From Mesostigma viride (Eukaryota > Streptophyta > Mesostigmatophyceae > Mesostigmatales > Mesostigmataceae), in the NCBI GenBank assembly GCA_009746045.1, contig RPFO01000264.1, positions 310,001-374,000 of the forward strand: a stretch of 64,000 nucleotides of DNA. Direction: 5' to 3'. The position numbers and the translations under genes are program-made. Of this stretch, positions 21,887 through 31,530 are shown one piece after another. Positions within the stretch are counted from its first letter, which is position 1. Every line of letters starts with the position of its first letter. A model generated the notes under the pieces. The model did no database searches and was not told the origin of the DNA. It worked only from the letters and a program-made list of their open reading frames with translations.

Positions 21887-22612
21887 GTAACTACTTGCGT
21901 CTTGCGGCCAAGATACGCAGCCTGCCTCGAGAGGGCTGCGTATCTTTGCCGCAGCCTGCCTCACCAGCTAAAAACCTTGCGGCCAAGATACGCAGCCTGC
22001 CTCCTCGAGGATATCCTCGAGGAGGCAGGCTGCGTATCTTGGCCGCAAGGTTTTTAGCTGGTGAGGCAGGCTGCGGCAAAGATACGCAGCCTGCCTCGGC
22101 AGCTGGGGAAGTAACTACTTGCGTCTTGCGGCCAAGATACGCAGCCTGCATCACCAGCTAAAAACCTTGCGGCCAAGATACGCAGCCTGCCTCCTCGAGG
22201 ATATCCTCGAGGAGGCAGGCTGCGTATCTTGGCCGCAGCCTGCCTCACCAGCTAAAAACCTTGCGGCCAAGATACGCAGCCTGCCTCCTCGAGGATATCC
22301 TCGAGGAGGCAGGCTGCGTATCTTGGCCGCAAGGTTTTTAGCTGGTGATGCAGGCTGCGTATCTTGGCCGCAAGACGCAAGTAGTTACTTCCCCAGCTGC
22401 CGAGGCAGGCTGCGTATCTTTGCCGCAGCCTGCCTCACCAGCTAAAAACCTTGCGGCCAAGATACGCAGCCTGCCTCCTCGAGGATATCCTCGAGGAGGC
22501 AGGCTGCGTATCTTGGCCGCAAGGTTTTTAGCTGGTGAGGCAGGCTGCGGCAAAGATACGCAGCCCTCTCGAGGCAGGCTGCGTATCTTGGCCGCAAGAC
22601 GCAAGTAATTAC
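21887..22612. repeat. ~726-bp nested palindrome
   Basis: Two ~350-bp arms are inverted copies centred on 22249/22250 with a 26-bp spacer (22237-22262). Four smaller palindromes centred on CTCGAGGATATCCTCGAG lie at 22012, 22202, 22296 and 22486, exactly symmetric about the main centre. The unit GGCCAAGATACGCAGCCTGC recurs through both arms in both orientations. Rare variants (CATCACC opposite GGTGATG) are matched on both sides, so the arms are near-identical. The region lies between the two divergent genes of TIR-1. Confidence 0.93.
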
Positions 22613-23096
22613 TTCCCCAGCTGCCGAAGCAGGCTGCGTACATTTTGGCGGCAAGTTCCCCAGCTGTTCGCTGCTTAGGCAAGTTGTTGCAACGACTTCG
22701 CAACGTGACTGCCAACAGGGGCGCCTGCGTTCAAGTCTTCAGTGCGTGCCCTGGCGGCACATCATTATTACGTAAATAGCCGTGAAGCTTTCGGTACCTT
22801 AGTAGCAGTTTATAGTTGGATTTATGGCAGACAAGGCTGACAGGATATTATTTTGTGGTTTAACAAGTGACGCCGAAATGAATAGGCACGGAGCCGAAAA
22901 ATAGCCGACGTAGTTGATTTGGAGACGAGTTGTTAGCATTGATGACAAAAATGGGATTAGGTTTACACAGGACAGTAATAGGCGCTGAGCTGCTTACTCT
23001 TATGAGGTCCGGCATCCATTCAGCGCCGGGGGAGTCCTGCTTTTGGTTTAGGTTGAAACTTTTATAAATGTTAGAGATAAAGGCTAGGATAGCAAA
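22613..23096 (+). other. Upstream region of TIR-1 gene 2
   Basis: No supported ORF. It follows the palindrome and leads to the ATG at 23097. Together with 21693-21886 it forms the shared intergenic region of the two divergent genes, so promoters are expected here, but no TATA or other element is certain. Confidence 0.45.
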
Positions 23097-25394
23097 ATGG
23101 CCGAACATGTCGAGTGGGACGGAGGTATTGTCTCCGACTCGGACGACGATGACGATTTTGCGTACCATGACGGAGACCCGATGCACCCATCTGCAGACGC
23201 GCCATCTCGGCCGAAGCGTCCTGGCAAGCAGACGGGAAGCGAGCTTAAAAAGAAGAAGGTGGCTGCCGTTAATGCTGATTGGCACAACGACCGCAGCTGC
23301 AAGTGCAACAACCACTGCCTCACGACGTACGACAGTCTTCTCGCGAACCCGGACGTGTGGACAGCCGTGCGCGAGGACTTTTACAGTCTCTCAGACAAGG
23401 CACGCACTCAACGACTTAACAGCATCATCCGCTCTGTAGGTGTGGGCAACATTCGGGTGAAGCCCTCAGAGGTGGGTGGGCACTGCACCATCACGATCAC
23501 GGGTCAAGTGCATGTGGACGTCAAGCTCGGCGACGGGCCTCGCCGTCAAACCGTCACCCTCAGTGCGTGCGCAACTGCGATGCGCAAACTCCTTGGCATT
23601 GACTCTTCAGGCTGGAACAAGGTGGTAAAGTGCATCGCTCATTCGACTCAGTTTTTCGATGCCCGTGATGACGTCGGCCAATACCAGCTGCTGCGTGCGC
23701 GTGCGGATGCTGAGCGACGTGAGCGGGTCAAGGGGCGCTCCGATGCCACGGAGTATGCAGCAAGGTGGATCAGCAACCTAGTGAGGGATCTAGGTGACTG
23801 TGACCCTGCGCGGCCCGACGTGGCTGCACCTGCCAACTTGCCTACGCCCGCGCCTGCGGCCACCGGCGCGGCTGCACCTGCCAACTCGCTTGCGCCTGCG
23901 CGCGCGGCAGCACCTGCCAACTCGCCTGCGCCTGCGCGCGCGGCCACCGGCGTGGCTGCACCTGCCAACTCGCCTACGCCCGCGCCTGCGGCCACCGGCG
24001 CGGCTGCACCTGCCAACTCGCTTGCGCCTGCGCGCGCGGCAGCACCTGCCAACTCGCCTGCGCCTGCGCGCGCGGCCACCTGGGCGGCTGCACCTGCCAA
24101 CTCGCTTGCGCCTGCGCGCGCGGCAGCACCTGCCAAACTCGCCTGCGCCTGCGCGCGCGGCCACCGGCGTGGCTGCACCTGCCAACTCGCCTACGCCCAC
24201 GCCTGCGGCCACCGGCGCGGCTGCACCTGCCAACTTGCCTACGCCCGCGCCTGCGGCCACCGGCGCGGCTGCACCTGCCAACTCGCTTGCGCCTGCGCGC
24301 GCGGCAGCACCTGCCAACTCGCCTGCGCCTGCGCGCGCGGCCACCTGGGCGGCTGCACCTGCCAACTCGCTTGCGCCTGCGCGTGCGGCAGCACCTGCCA
24401 AACTCGCCTGCGCCTGCGCGCGCGGCCACCGGCGTGGCTGCACCTGCCAACTCGCCTACGCCCGCGCCTGCGGCCACCGGCGCGGCTGCACCTGCCAACT
24501 TGCCTACGCCCGCGCCTGCGGCCACCGGCGCGGCTGCACCTGCCAACTCGCTTGCGCCTGCGCGCGCGGCGGCACCTGCCAACTCGCCTGCGCCTGCGCG
24601 CGCGGCCACCGGCGTGGCTGCACCTGCCAACTTGCCTACGCCCGCGCCTGCGGCCACCGGCGCGGCTGCACCTGCCAACTCGCTTGCGCCTGCGCGCGCG
24701 GCAGCACCTGCCAACTCGCCTGCGCCTGCGCGCGCGGCCACCGGCGTGGCTGCACCTGCCAACTCGCCTACGCCCGCGCCTGCGGCCACCGGCGTGGCTG
24801 CACCTGCCAACTTGCCTACGCCCGCGCCTGCGGCCACCGGCGCGGCTGCACCTGCCAACTCGCTTGCGCCTGCGCGCGCGGCAGCACCTGCCAACTCGCC
24901 TGCGCCTGCGCGCGCGGCCACCGGCGTGGCTGCACCGGCCAACTCGCCTACGCCCGCGCCTGCGGCCACCGGCGCGGCTGCACCTGCCAACTCGCTTGCG
25001 CCTGCGCGCGCGGCCACCTGCGCGGCTGCACCTGCCAACTCGCTTGCGCCTGCGCGCGCGGCAGCACCTGCCAAACTCGCCTGCGCCTGCGCGCGCGGCC
25101 ACCGGCGTGGCTGCACCTGCCAACTCGCCTACGCCCGCGCCTGCGGCCACCGGCGCGGCTGCACCTGCCAACTCGCTTGCGCCTGCGCGCGCGGCAGCAC
25201 CTGCCAACTCGCCTGCGCCTGCGCGCGCGGCCACCTGCGCGGCTGCACCTCCCGACTCGCCTGCGCCTGCGCGCGCGGCAGCCGGCGCGGCTGAAGAAGA
25301 TATGTTGTCTGATTCCCGTCGTCGCCGGGCACACCGTTACATAGTGTGTCCGGACAGTGATAGCGATGGAGCCCCGGAGGCTGTGGAAACATGA
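23097..25394 (+). CDS. TIR-1 gene 2: Cys-motif protein with Ala/Pro repeat domain
   Basis: The ORF opens with an acidic N-terminus (DSDDDDDFAYHDGD), a basic KKKK stretch, then CKCNNHCLTTYDSL, VREDFYSLSDKARTQRLNSI and TLSACATAMRKLLGIDSSGW. This C-x-C-x3-C plus later VC..A...LLGI layout resembles the N-terminal part of some eukaryotic transposase-type proteins; I give that low weight. From residue ~240 it is Ala/Pro repeats to nearly the end, closing with basic SRRRRAHRY and an acidic tail. No DDE catalytic part is visible. Three single-base differences inside the repeats shift the frame and together restore it, so the middle is read in other frames. It diverges from gene 1. Confidence 0.55.
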   Translation: MAEHVEWDGGIVSDSDDDDDFAYHDGDPMHPSADAPSRPKRPGKQTGSELKKKKVAAVNADWHNDRSCKCNNHCLTTYDSLLANPDVWTAVREDFYSLSDKARTQRLNSIIRSVGVGNIRVKPSEVGGHCTITITGQVHVDVKLGDGPRRQTVTLSACATAMRKLLGIDSSGWNKVVKCIAHSTQFFDARDDVGQYQLLRARADAERRERVKGRSDATEYAARWISNLVRDLGDCDPARPDVAAPANLPTPAPAATGAAAPANSLAPARAAAPANSPAPARAATGVAAPANSPTPAPAATGAAAPANSLAPARAAAPANSPAPARAATWAAAPANSLAPARAAAPAKLACACARGHRRGCTCQLAYAHACGHRRGCTCQLAYARACGHRRGCTCQLACACARGSTCQLACACARGHLGGCTCQLACACACGSTCQTRLRLRARPPAWLHLPTRLRPRLRPPARLHLPTCLRPRLRPPARLHLPTRLRLRARRHLPTRLRLRARPPAWLHLPTCLRPRLRPPARLHLPTRLRLRARQHLPTRLRLRARPPAWLHLPTRLRPRLRPPAWLHLPTCLRPRLRPPARLHLPTRLRLRARQHLPTRLRLRARPPAWLHRPTRLRPRLRPPARLHLPTRLRLRARPPARLHLPTRLRLRARQHLPNSPAPARAATGVAAPANSPTPAPAATGAAAPANSLAPARAAAPANSPAPARAATCAAAPPDSPAPARAAAGAAEEDMLSDSRRRRAHRYIVCPDSDSDGAPEAVET
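23820..25290 (+). repeat. 39-48 bp repeats in ~132-bp higher-order units
   Basis: Tandem units of the form GCACCTGCCAACTCGCCTGC alternate in a three-part pattern of roughly 44 codons (APANSPTPAPAATG, APANSLAPARA, APANSPAPARAATG). GC content is very high, and both strands are open in several frames. Extra A bases (GCCAAACTC for GCCAACTC) at ~24136, ~24401 and ~25074 are the frame-shifting variants. Confidence 0.9.
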
Positions 25395-26149
25395 AGTCGC
25401 GGTTGCTACCATTGTTGCTACCAATGATTGCTATGTGTGCACCATGGCTGCCAACATTGCTGCTTCCTTTGCTGCTTCTCCGCTGATATGCCGTGCTTTT
25501 GATTCACTCTCTGCCATGCATGCCAGTATAGTGCTGCCACCATTGTCATGATGTAACTTGTCAACACCAATGCATGTTCTGATTCTGATGTGATTGATTA
25601 TATTCCTGGCCTGCATGAGTCTGTTGAGGTTGTTTGTCGCTGCTGCGGCTGCTATGACCATTACTAGTGTGCTCATGTGAGTTTTTTGCCATGTCCATTT
25701 GCGCAGTCACGGAGCATTTCAAGGTTTGCCCGAGATTTACGAGACCCAAGTGTCAGTCATTTTCCGCGAAGCCGCGATATAATCCCTGACAGAAACTGGC
25801 AAAAACCACATGGAACATATGCAGAATCCTCCTTGATAATGTCTCATGTAGTAGATACATTCCAGCCTTTGCAATTACAATCACGTCACTAAATTTTAAA
25901 GTATGCAAAATTACAAGCTGTGAGTGCAATTGTCTCTACTCATCATAAGATACCAGCTTGACAATCATGAATGCCCATTTGGTTACAGCATATAAGGCAA
26001 CTTGTCATTATATAACACAATTATTGACTTGAAACTCCTCGACCAATGCAAAAATTTGCCCAAACCTTCTATCAAACTATTTTGGGAAGTCCACAGCATC
26101 CAAAAAACACATTTTTCAAATTTTCATTTAGGACAGACCTGCAGCCTCC
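25395..26149. other. TIR-1 right non-coding region
   Basis: Sequence after gene 2 to the right terminus, AT-rich from ~25850. Small ORFs without recognisable content. The subterminal ATTTAGGACAGACCTGCAGCC repeat is at 26127. Confidence 0.5.
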
Positions 26150-26179
26150 CAAATCTGTCCTAACCCAAACAAACCACCC
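26150..26179 (-). repeat. TIR-1 right terminal inverted repeat
   Basis: Perfect reverse complement of 17727-17756, followed directly by the TAA duplication and the rest of the interrupted LTR. Confidence 0.9.
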
Positions 26180-26182
26180 TAA

Positions 26183-26721
26183 ATTAGGTCTTTTGCCTCG
26201 GTTGTCCCTAGGTTTACGTGTAGCTCCTACCGGGACACTATTGTCCTCGTAACAGTACTGTGGTACATTGGGTGCCTTTGGGCGCCGCGCCGCGTACTTT
26301 ACTAGTGGTCCTTATCCTGTGGTAGAATGTATCCTTTGGTAGAATGTAGTGGACCAGCGTGCATCTGTATCTGTGCCGGTGCATCTGTAGGCGAGGGCCA
26401 TGTCGGCCCGAGCGTGTTGGACCGTTGGTGACCATTTATGCACGTTCTACCCCTCGTGTGTGCACTCGGCGTGTGTTAAATGAATTAACACATATAGGCT
26501 TGGGTCACGGCAGTGTAGTGTGTTTCCTTCCTCTATTCCTGGAGTAAACGGGTTGTGTAAATGGCTTATGGCGTATTATAGCAACACTTACGTTAATGCA
26601 TTGAGATCTGGATCGTCTCGTTCGTCTTTCGCTAGGGGTTTAACTAGAGGTGGCTTGACTAGTTTAGGTAGCATCAGGCCAGGTAGAGGTAGAGGTAGTG
26701 GTAGATACCCGAGGCGTAACA
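26183..26721 (+). repeat. Chromovirus LTR, remainder (copy A 3' / copy B 5')
   Basis: Continues from 17726 after the TIR-1 insertion (its duplicated TAA is 26180-26182) and ends CGAGGCGTAACA. Total LTR length is ~579 bp, longer than the 543-547 bp of copy N because of small internal duplications (a GGTAGAATGTA repeat near 26320-26350). It is followed at once by internal leader sequence, so this single LTR lies between two internal regions. Confidence 0.88.
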
Positions 26722-26911
26722 GCCTGCTTCGTATTTAGACGACCCATCGCCGGACGCAGAATTCTTGAAACCGGATACTTACGACCACCTGGCGCTGGAA
26801 ACTTCGTCCCTGCGTGCGTCGTCAATCTGGTTCGGTTTCAGACACCCGAGATAAGTCGCCTTCTCCTCGTTCTCCTTATTTGACTACTCAAGACCTACCA
26901 GGTGCGTTAAC

Positions 26912-29093
26912 ATGAGCCAGCGACGTCCTTTTCCTGCTCCTTCTCATTCGACTAGCAATAATAGTTTAGCGAAATATTACGTAGTTATTACCCCTCAATG
27001 GGCATCTATTTTCTTATCGTGGGCCGATGCTAGGAAGTTCGTTCAGTCGCGTACTTATAATGTCTCCAAATATAAGAAGTTTATGTCCTTTGAAGAAGCT
27101 CAGACCTACCTCTTAAAGCATAGTGAATCAGATTTGGGTCTCCATTCTCGTCCTTCTCCTCATGCTCGTCCTGCTGTAGATAGTCTTGTTTTCGTCACAC
27201 CACCTCCATCTCCTCCTTCGTCTCCCCCTAAACGGGCTGTATCCTCATCTAGCTTAGATACGCCTCTCACCTTAGTGTCCATCTTCCCAGTAAAAGTCCT
27301 AAATTTAGGACCAAGTGGAATTAAAAAATATATATGCAAACATTAAAATTTGACCCTGGCATTCGTGCCCATGACAGATAACACACTTTTTTAGTTTCTA
27401 TCAAAAACCTGGGGTCAAATAATTACATTTAGTGCATGAATGGGCCCTGCCACCTGCCAGACCTCAAAGCGCGAATTTGGCCAAAATGTGGGTTTTAGGA
27501 CCATTAGGACCAATTATTGTCAACGCATGACCATGCTATCCACACGGTCCCTTGAGCATCTTACAAGCGCTAGGGGACCCTACGAGGCCTTGGGATGGCG
27601 GGGCAGCGTATAACAAGGCCATACCCTGCTGTGGCTGCCTCTATATATACGCGTGATTAACGGTGTCACAGATGGTGCAGGTAATGCAATATAGGGTTGC
27701 ATGGTTGCTGAGGTTGCCCGGCTTGAACATGGCCCACCCCTTGCGGTAAACTTTCTCTAAGCATATGCCAAACCTTCTTTGACATCACGGACATGCTGGC
27801 CACCACCCAGCGATGAAAAAACATTGCATTTGCATTGCAACTAACACATGAATGCAGCCAAATCAAGTTACAAAACAACGTTGTGCTAACATGCAACGCT
27901 TTGTGAGCGAATTCAGGGTGCATGTAACACGTAAACCATACTGTATATACTGTCTGAGAACATCCTGAACGACTGCAGGCCATAGGACCATGGTTTATAA
28001 CTAACACATGAGTAAAACTGCTCTTACGCATGTGTGTTTTAGCTGCAGCGGACGACGAAGATAGAGACGTAAAAAATTGTATGACGTAAACCAACTATGT
28101 GTGACAGTTATGTGCACAGAGAGCGTCCCCTCTTTTTAGGCATAGCTGGCTGACTCAAAACACCACGACAGCGTTGCCAGTTACACTCATGATCTAGGAC
28201 AACCCGGCACTTACCTGCTACTTACGTCGCCTCATTCCAGATGGTTGCAAAAAAGTCGCTGAAATCCGCAGCGAGGTCAGCTTTCCGAGAGCTGAGCGCA
28301 CCAAAGCTGGCCAACCGGTTCGACAATGATATAAACCACGCTTGTGCTGCGTTCTAGGTCCAAGAAATACCGAAAGTGAAGACCTATAAGGTGCGCTCGC
28401 TGCCCAGCCTGAACGTCCCTAAAACATGGTCGACAATGGAAATCGGGCAAGAATATCACGGCCCAGGCGCTCCCATGTCAAATACTCCGTTTCTAAACTC
28501 CAGACTATAATCAAAATCGTCCACAAAAATTTCCTGGCTTGATTCGCACCACCATTGCTAATACACTAACATGTTTGTGCCAAAATCGACCCTCCGCGAG
28601 CAGGCGATCTGCGACCCATTTGTGTTGTGCCGCTGTGATACAGCGCTACACATAAAAACTTGCGCAGAAAATATTCACAGCCTTTAAGCATAACTAACAA
28701 CCTTTCGTTTTTGCTACTGGGCGCCCGAAATGATAAACGCACGTGAAAACGCCGGCCACGATTGTCAGGTCGCCATATCCACCTCACTTCATTCCCGCAC
28801 CCACTTTTTCGCTCCAAAATCGGTTATATTTTTGGTCGAGGTACCTACTTTCCCGCCATTATACCCGGTACCCGGGTACGGAATCCGGGTACCATGTGCC
28901 GGTACCACGGGTCGGGTACATCATGCCGGGTACGGTCCACATGGGGTACGGTCCATATAGTGACCCCCCCCCCCGGTACCTCGGTTAAAGTGACCACTAG
29001 GACGATTTAGGACAAAGTCCTAAATTTAGGACCGTGGGATGATTAACATTAGAGTTCGGTTCCCTATCCATTACTGTTGCTAAAAAGGATTGA
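26912..29093 (+). pseudogene. HBD (viroplasmin-like) ORF, copy B, split by TIR-2
   Basis: Coding parts 26912-27274 and 29052-29093 add up to exactly 405 bp, the length of the intact gene at 44487-44891. Without the insertion the frame would be uninterrupted (MSQRRPFPAPSHSTSNN ... SITVAKKD). The fold is recognised from KYYVVITPQWASIFLSW...KKFMSFEEAQ, as in the RNase H1 N-terminal hybrid-binding / caulimovirus viroplasmin domain. It was inactivated by transposon insertion and otherwise looks undamaged. Confidence 0.8.
27275..29048. mobile_element. TIR-2: 1.77-kb non-autonomous element, TSD TTA
   Basis: Its boundaries come from the interrupted HBD gene: CACC-TTA | GTGTCCATC ... GATTAACA | TTA-GAGTTC. 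Ends are imperfect inverted repeats that share the palindrome GTCCTAAATTTAGGAC a short way inside each end. No long ORF. Near 28860-28990 it carries several GGTACC/CGGGTAC motifs. It is probably a deletion derivative or MITE-like relative of a TWA-targeting transposon. Confidence 0.65.
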
Positions 29094-29217
29094 TTTAAAT
29101 TGTTTTTCTTTGTGTAGGACATTAAAAGCTTTTCTTTTCTTTCCTTGCCTTAAATTAGGCCTTGTCCTTTTTCCTTGTTGCTTTCAGTCAGATTCCTATT
29201 CCTTTACTCAATTAAAG

Positions 29218-31086
29218 ATGGATCCAGTGGGTGGAGATATGTCGCCTATACCTACCAACGCTACTACTATGAATAATAATAATAATAATAATAATAACAA
29301 CAATAACAACACTCGTGGTCAACGACGGGACTCACTTGAAACGGTGCACCATCTCACTCCTCAAGGTAATCTGCGTACCTCACCTCCTTCTCCTGTTACT
29401 GGTGGTCGCCGTCGTCCCTCACTTACCCCACCTACCTTTGAACAACATGTCAGATTTAGTGATGAACCATCTTTTGCTGTGAACCAGGCCCCTGCCCCTC
29501 CTGCAACCTTGGCTCAACCCTCCAGCAGGTCCTCACTAACTAACAATGTTTCTAGGCCTCCTTCCCACCCTGTGCCTCCCATGCCTGCTTTTAACACGGG
29601 TCGTACCTCTGCCCCTGTCGGCCCTTCTGGGCGCCCTAGTGCAGTTCCCTTTTACCCACCTGCTTCCTGGTCCTACCCTGATACGGCCTATGAGGCTGCT
29701 CAGGTCCCTACCCGTGTGGCTGATTTAGAAGTTAATAGTGATTTCAGCACCATGCCTCTAGATGACAGAAATTATGATCATTTTGCCTAGTCCTCTCTTC
29801 GTGAGCAATATACTGTACCCTCAGTCTCCTATGGGCACCAGCCTGAAACGGTGGCCCCTTCTAGACCCCTACCCAAAACCTTTCCTCTTCCTTCCTTCTA
29901 TCCCGCTTATATGTTATAATAATATAATTACTTACAGCAGAGTGAAATCACTCAAACCAAAGCAAACGCCCAGCTATAAACCTCTATACAGAGCCATGTC
30001 AAATCTCTATACTACGATAAGACCAATGGAAACTCCTAACCCGCTTATATGTAGCAGTGGAAGATAGTGGCCCTATGGGAAAAACTGACTCTTCTAATCC
30101 CCCTAAGCCTCCTGCTCTTCCCCTCTTTGCTAACCTTCCCAAGCTGGATGTCAAGTCTACCCCTCAACAGTTTTTCACTTTTATCATGTTGCTTACCCAG
30201 AACACAGAGTCGTGGCAGAATCATAATAGATGGCGTCTCTCTGATGCTGTATTAGTCCCTCACTATCTTACTACCTGCATTACTCCTGAGCTTGCTAACC
30301 TCATCCAGTGTGAGTCTTTGGCCTCTCATGCCTACCCTAACTCTGTAGCAGAATTGTTTAAGCGTTTAGAGAACCATTTAGTCCCTCCTGATGCAGATTG
30401 GCAGGATAGATTAGCCTTTGGTACCTTGCAGCAGGGTACTAAATCATTTAAGGAGTATATGAAAGAGTTTGATGCCCAGATGGTACGAATTAGGGATTTG
30501 TCGGGCGCAGAAGTACGTGCTCGCTTCCTACAGGGCCTCAGTAGACCCTTATTGCGTGAAGTCAAGCGCCAGTTCTCTGCCTACCGTTTTACTGACCTGC
30601 CCCTCAAGCATGTGCGCCAGCATCTCTTACGAGTAGCAGATTTCTTCACCAGCTCTTCCTACCCGTTCCCGTATTAATAATATTAGTCTTACCCCTGAGG
30701 AGGAGAACTCCTATGTAGAAGAATTAGACATTTGTGTTACTGACCTCTCAGCTCTGGATGTCTCTCATATCACATGCTATCATTGTAAGGAAGTAGGTCA
30801 TCTTAAACGTGAGTGCCCCAAGTTCCTTTCGGGTGCTCCCCCTCATCCCGACGCTCGCCCTCCTCGTACCCCTCAGCGTGCTCCTACTCGTCCCACTTCA
30901 GGACGCATTCCCTCAGCTACCCCTAGTAGGCTGAATGCTGTGCAGACAGGACCCCCAGGGTTCCCCTATGATAATCAGGCTCCCGCACCCTCTTCGATCC
31001 CTCGTGACCCTCCAGCAGTGGCTTTTTCGCCAGGGTCTTCTTCGGGGTTAGTTCCTATGGATTTGGGGGGGGAGGGGGAACAGTAG
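29218..31086 (+). pseudogene. gag, chromovirus copy B (insertion and frameshifts)
   Basis: Start ATG-GATCCAGTGGGTGG (MDPVGGDMSP), Asn repeat, Pro-rich region, capsid-like core and zinc knuckle (CYHCKEVGHLKREC near 30778), ending GEGEQ-stop. Interrupted near 29787 (in-frame TAG), by the insertion at 29915-30039, and at ~30650 by an indel. The end with eight G before AGGGGGAACAGTAG keeps the arrangement needed for -1 frameshifting into pol. Confidence 0.85.
29902..30052. repeat. ~138-bp insertion in gag with 13-bp duplication
   Basis: CCCGCTTATATGT occurs at 29902-29914 and again at 30040-30052 around a 125-bp A/T-rich insert absent from other copies. Length and duplication fit a retroposed SINE-like fragment, but no Pol III boxes or poly(A) are evident. 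Confidence 0.55.
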
Positions 31087-31090
31087 GCCT
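31064..31090 (+). promoter_or_regulatory. Candidate -1 ribosomal frameshift site, gag to pol
   Basis: Gag frame reads TTG-GGG-GGG-GAG-GGG-GAA-CAG-TAG. Shifting back one base opens the frame (GGA-ACA-GTA-GGC) that continues into protease. The run of eight G supplies an X-XXY-YYZ type slippery heptamer. The same arrangement is in copy N1 (near 42650). Copies A and N2 have seven G, which would disturb it. A stimulatory structure was not searched. Confidence 0.5.
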
Positions 31091-31530
31091 GTCAGCCGGG
31101 GGTAACCTGGACAGGTCCTTAGATAGTACCCCAGATAATAATTTTTGCTTGCCTGTTTTTATAACCTCTGTAGGAGCTGAATCATCCCTACCACTACGTG
31201 TGCGTCCTCTTATGTTCTTGAATGGTGGTTTAACCGTTCCTCATACTGTTGTAGACCCCTTCTTGCATGCTGATGAACTCTTGAATGTCTCTGTGTTAGT
31301 GGATAGCGGTGCGGCTAGCTCCTTTGTGAGCGAGGCCCTAGTTAGGCGTTTAGGACTAGTCCCTATCCCTCACACAAAAACGGTCACTGTCCATTATGCT
31401 GACGGTCGCACCAGTCATTCCCCGGGTACGATGTCCCTTCCCCTGGTCATACAAGGACGTACGGTCAACCTGACGGCCACTATAGGCCCTATCACTACAG
31501 CTGATGTATTACTAGGATTAGATTGGCACC
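31087..31530 (+). pseudogene. pol start (retropepsin), copy B, split by provirus N
   Basis: In the -1 frame after gag: linker, LPVFITSVGAESSLPLRVRP, catalytic LLNVSVLVDSGAASSFVSEA, and ADVLLGLDWH at the break. The second half is at 53817. The retropepsin motifs DSGA and LLGLDW are both intact. The open frame seen past 31530 is read-through into the inserted LTR. Confidence 0.85.

Larger units (their letters stand above)
17727..26179. mobile_element. TIR-1: 8.45-kb TIR DNA transposon inserted in an LTR
   Basis: Boundaries are exact because the target LTR is known: ACG-TAA | GGGTGG ... CCACCC | TAA-ATTAGG, a 3-bp TAA target duplication. Termini are perfect 30-bp inverted repeats starting GGGTGGTTTGTTTGGGTTAG. 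A 3-bp TWA duplication and G-rich termini are typical of PIF/Harbinger, though other superfamilies also make 3-bp duplications. Inside are two divergent genes (19070-21692 on -, 23097-25394 on +), a G-rich minisatellite, and a large nested palindrome. I do not see a DDE catalytic domain, so it may be non-autonomous or carry an unrecognised transposase. Confidence 0.85.
26722..31530 (+). mobile_element. Chromovirus copy B, 5' part
   Basis: Leader (shortened: the primer site and roughly 300 bp after the LTR are missing compared with copies N and C), HBD ORF, gag and the start of pol in + orientation. Interrupted by TIR-2 (27275-29048), by a ~138-bp insertion in gag, and finally by provirus N, which splits the protease region at 31530. 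It continues at 53817. Confidence 0.9.

Noticed and set aside
23648-25424. Several long minus-strand ORFs over the Ala/Pro repeat array
   Set aside because: Repeat unit lacks stops on both strands; only the + frame connects to non-repeat N- and C-terminal sequence.
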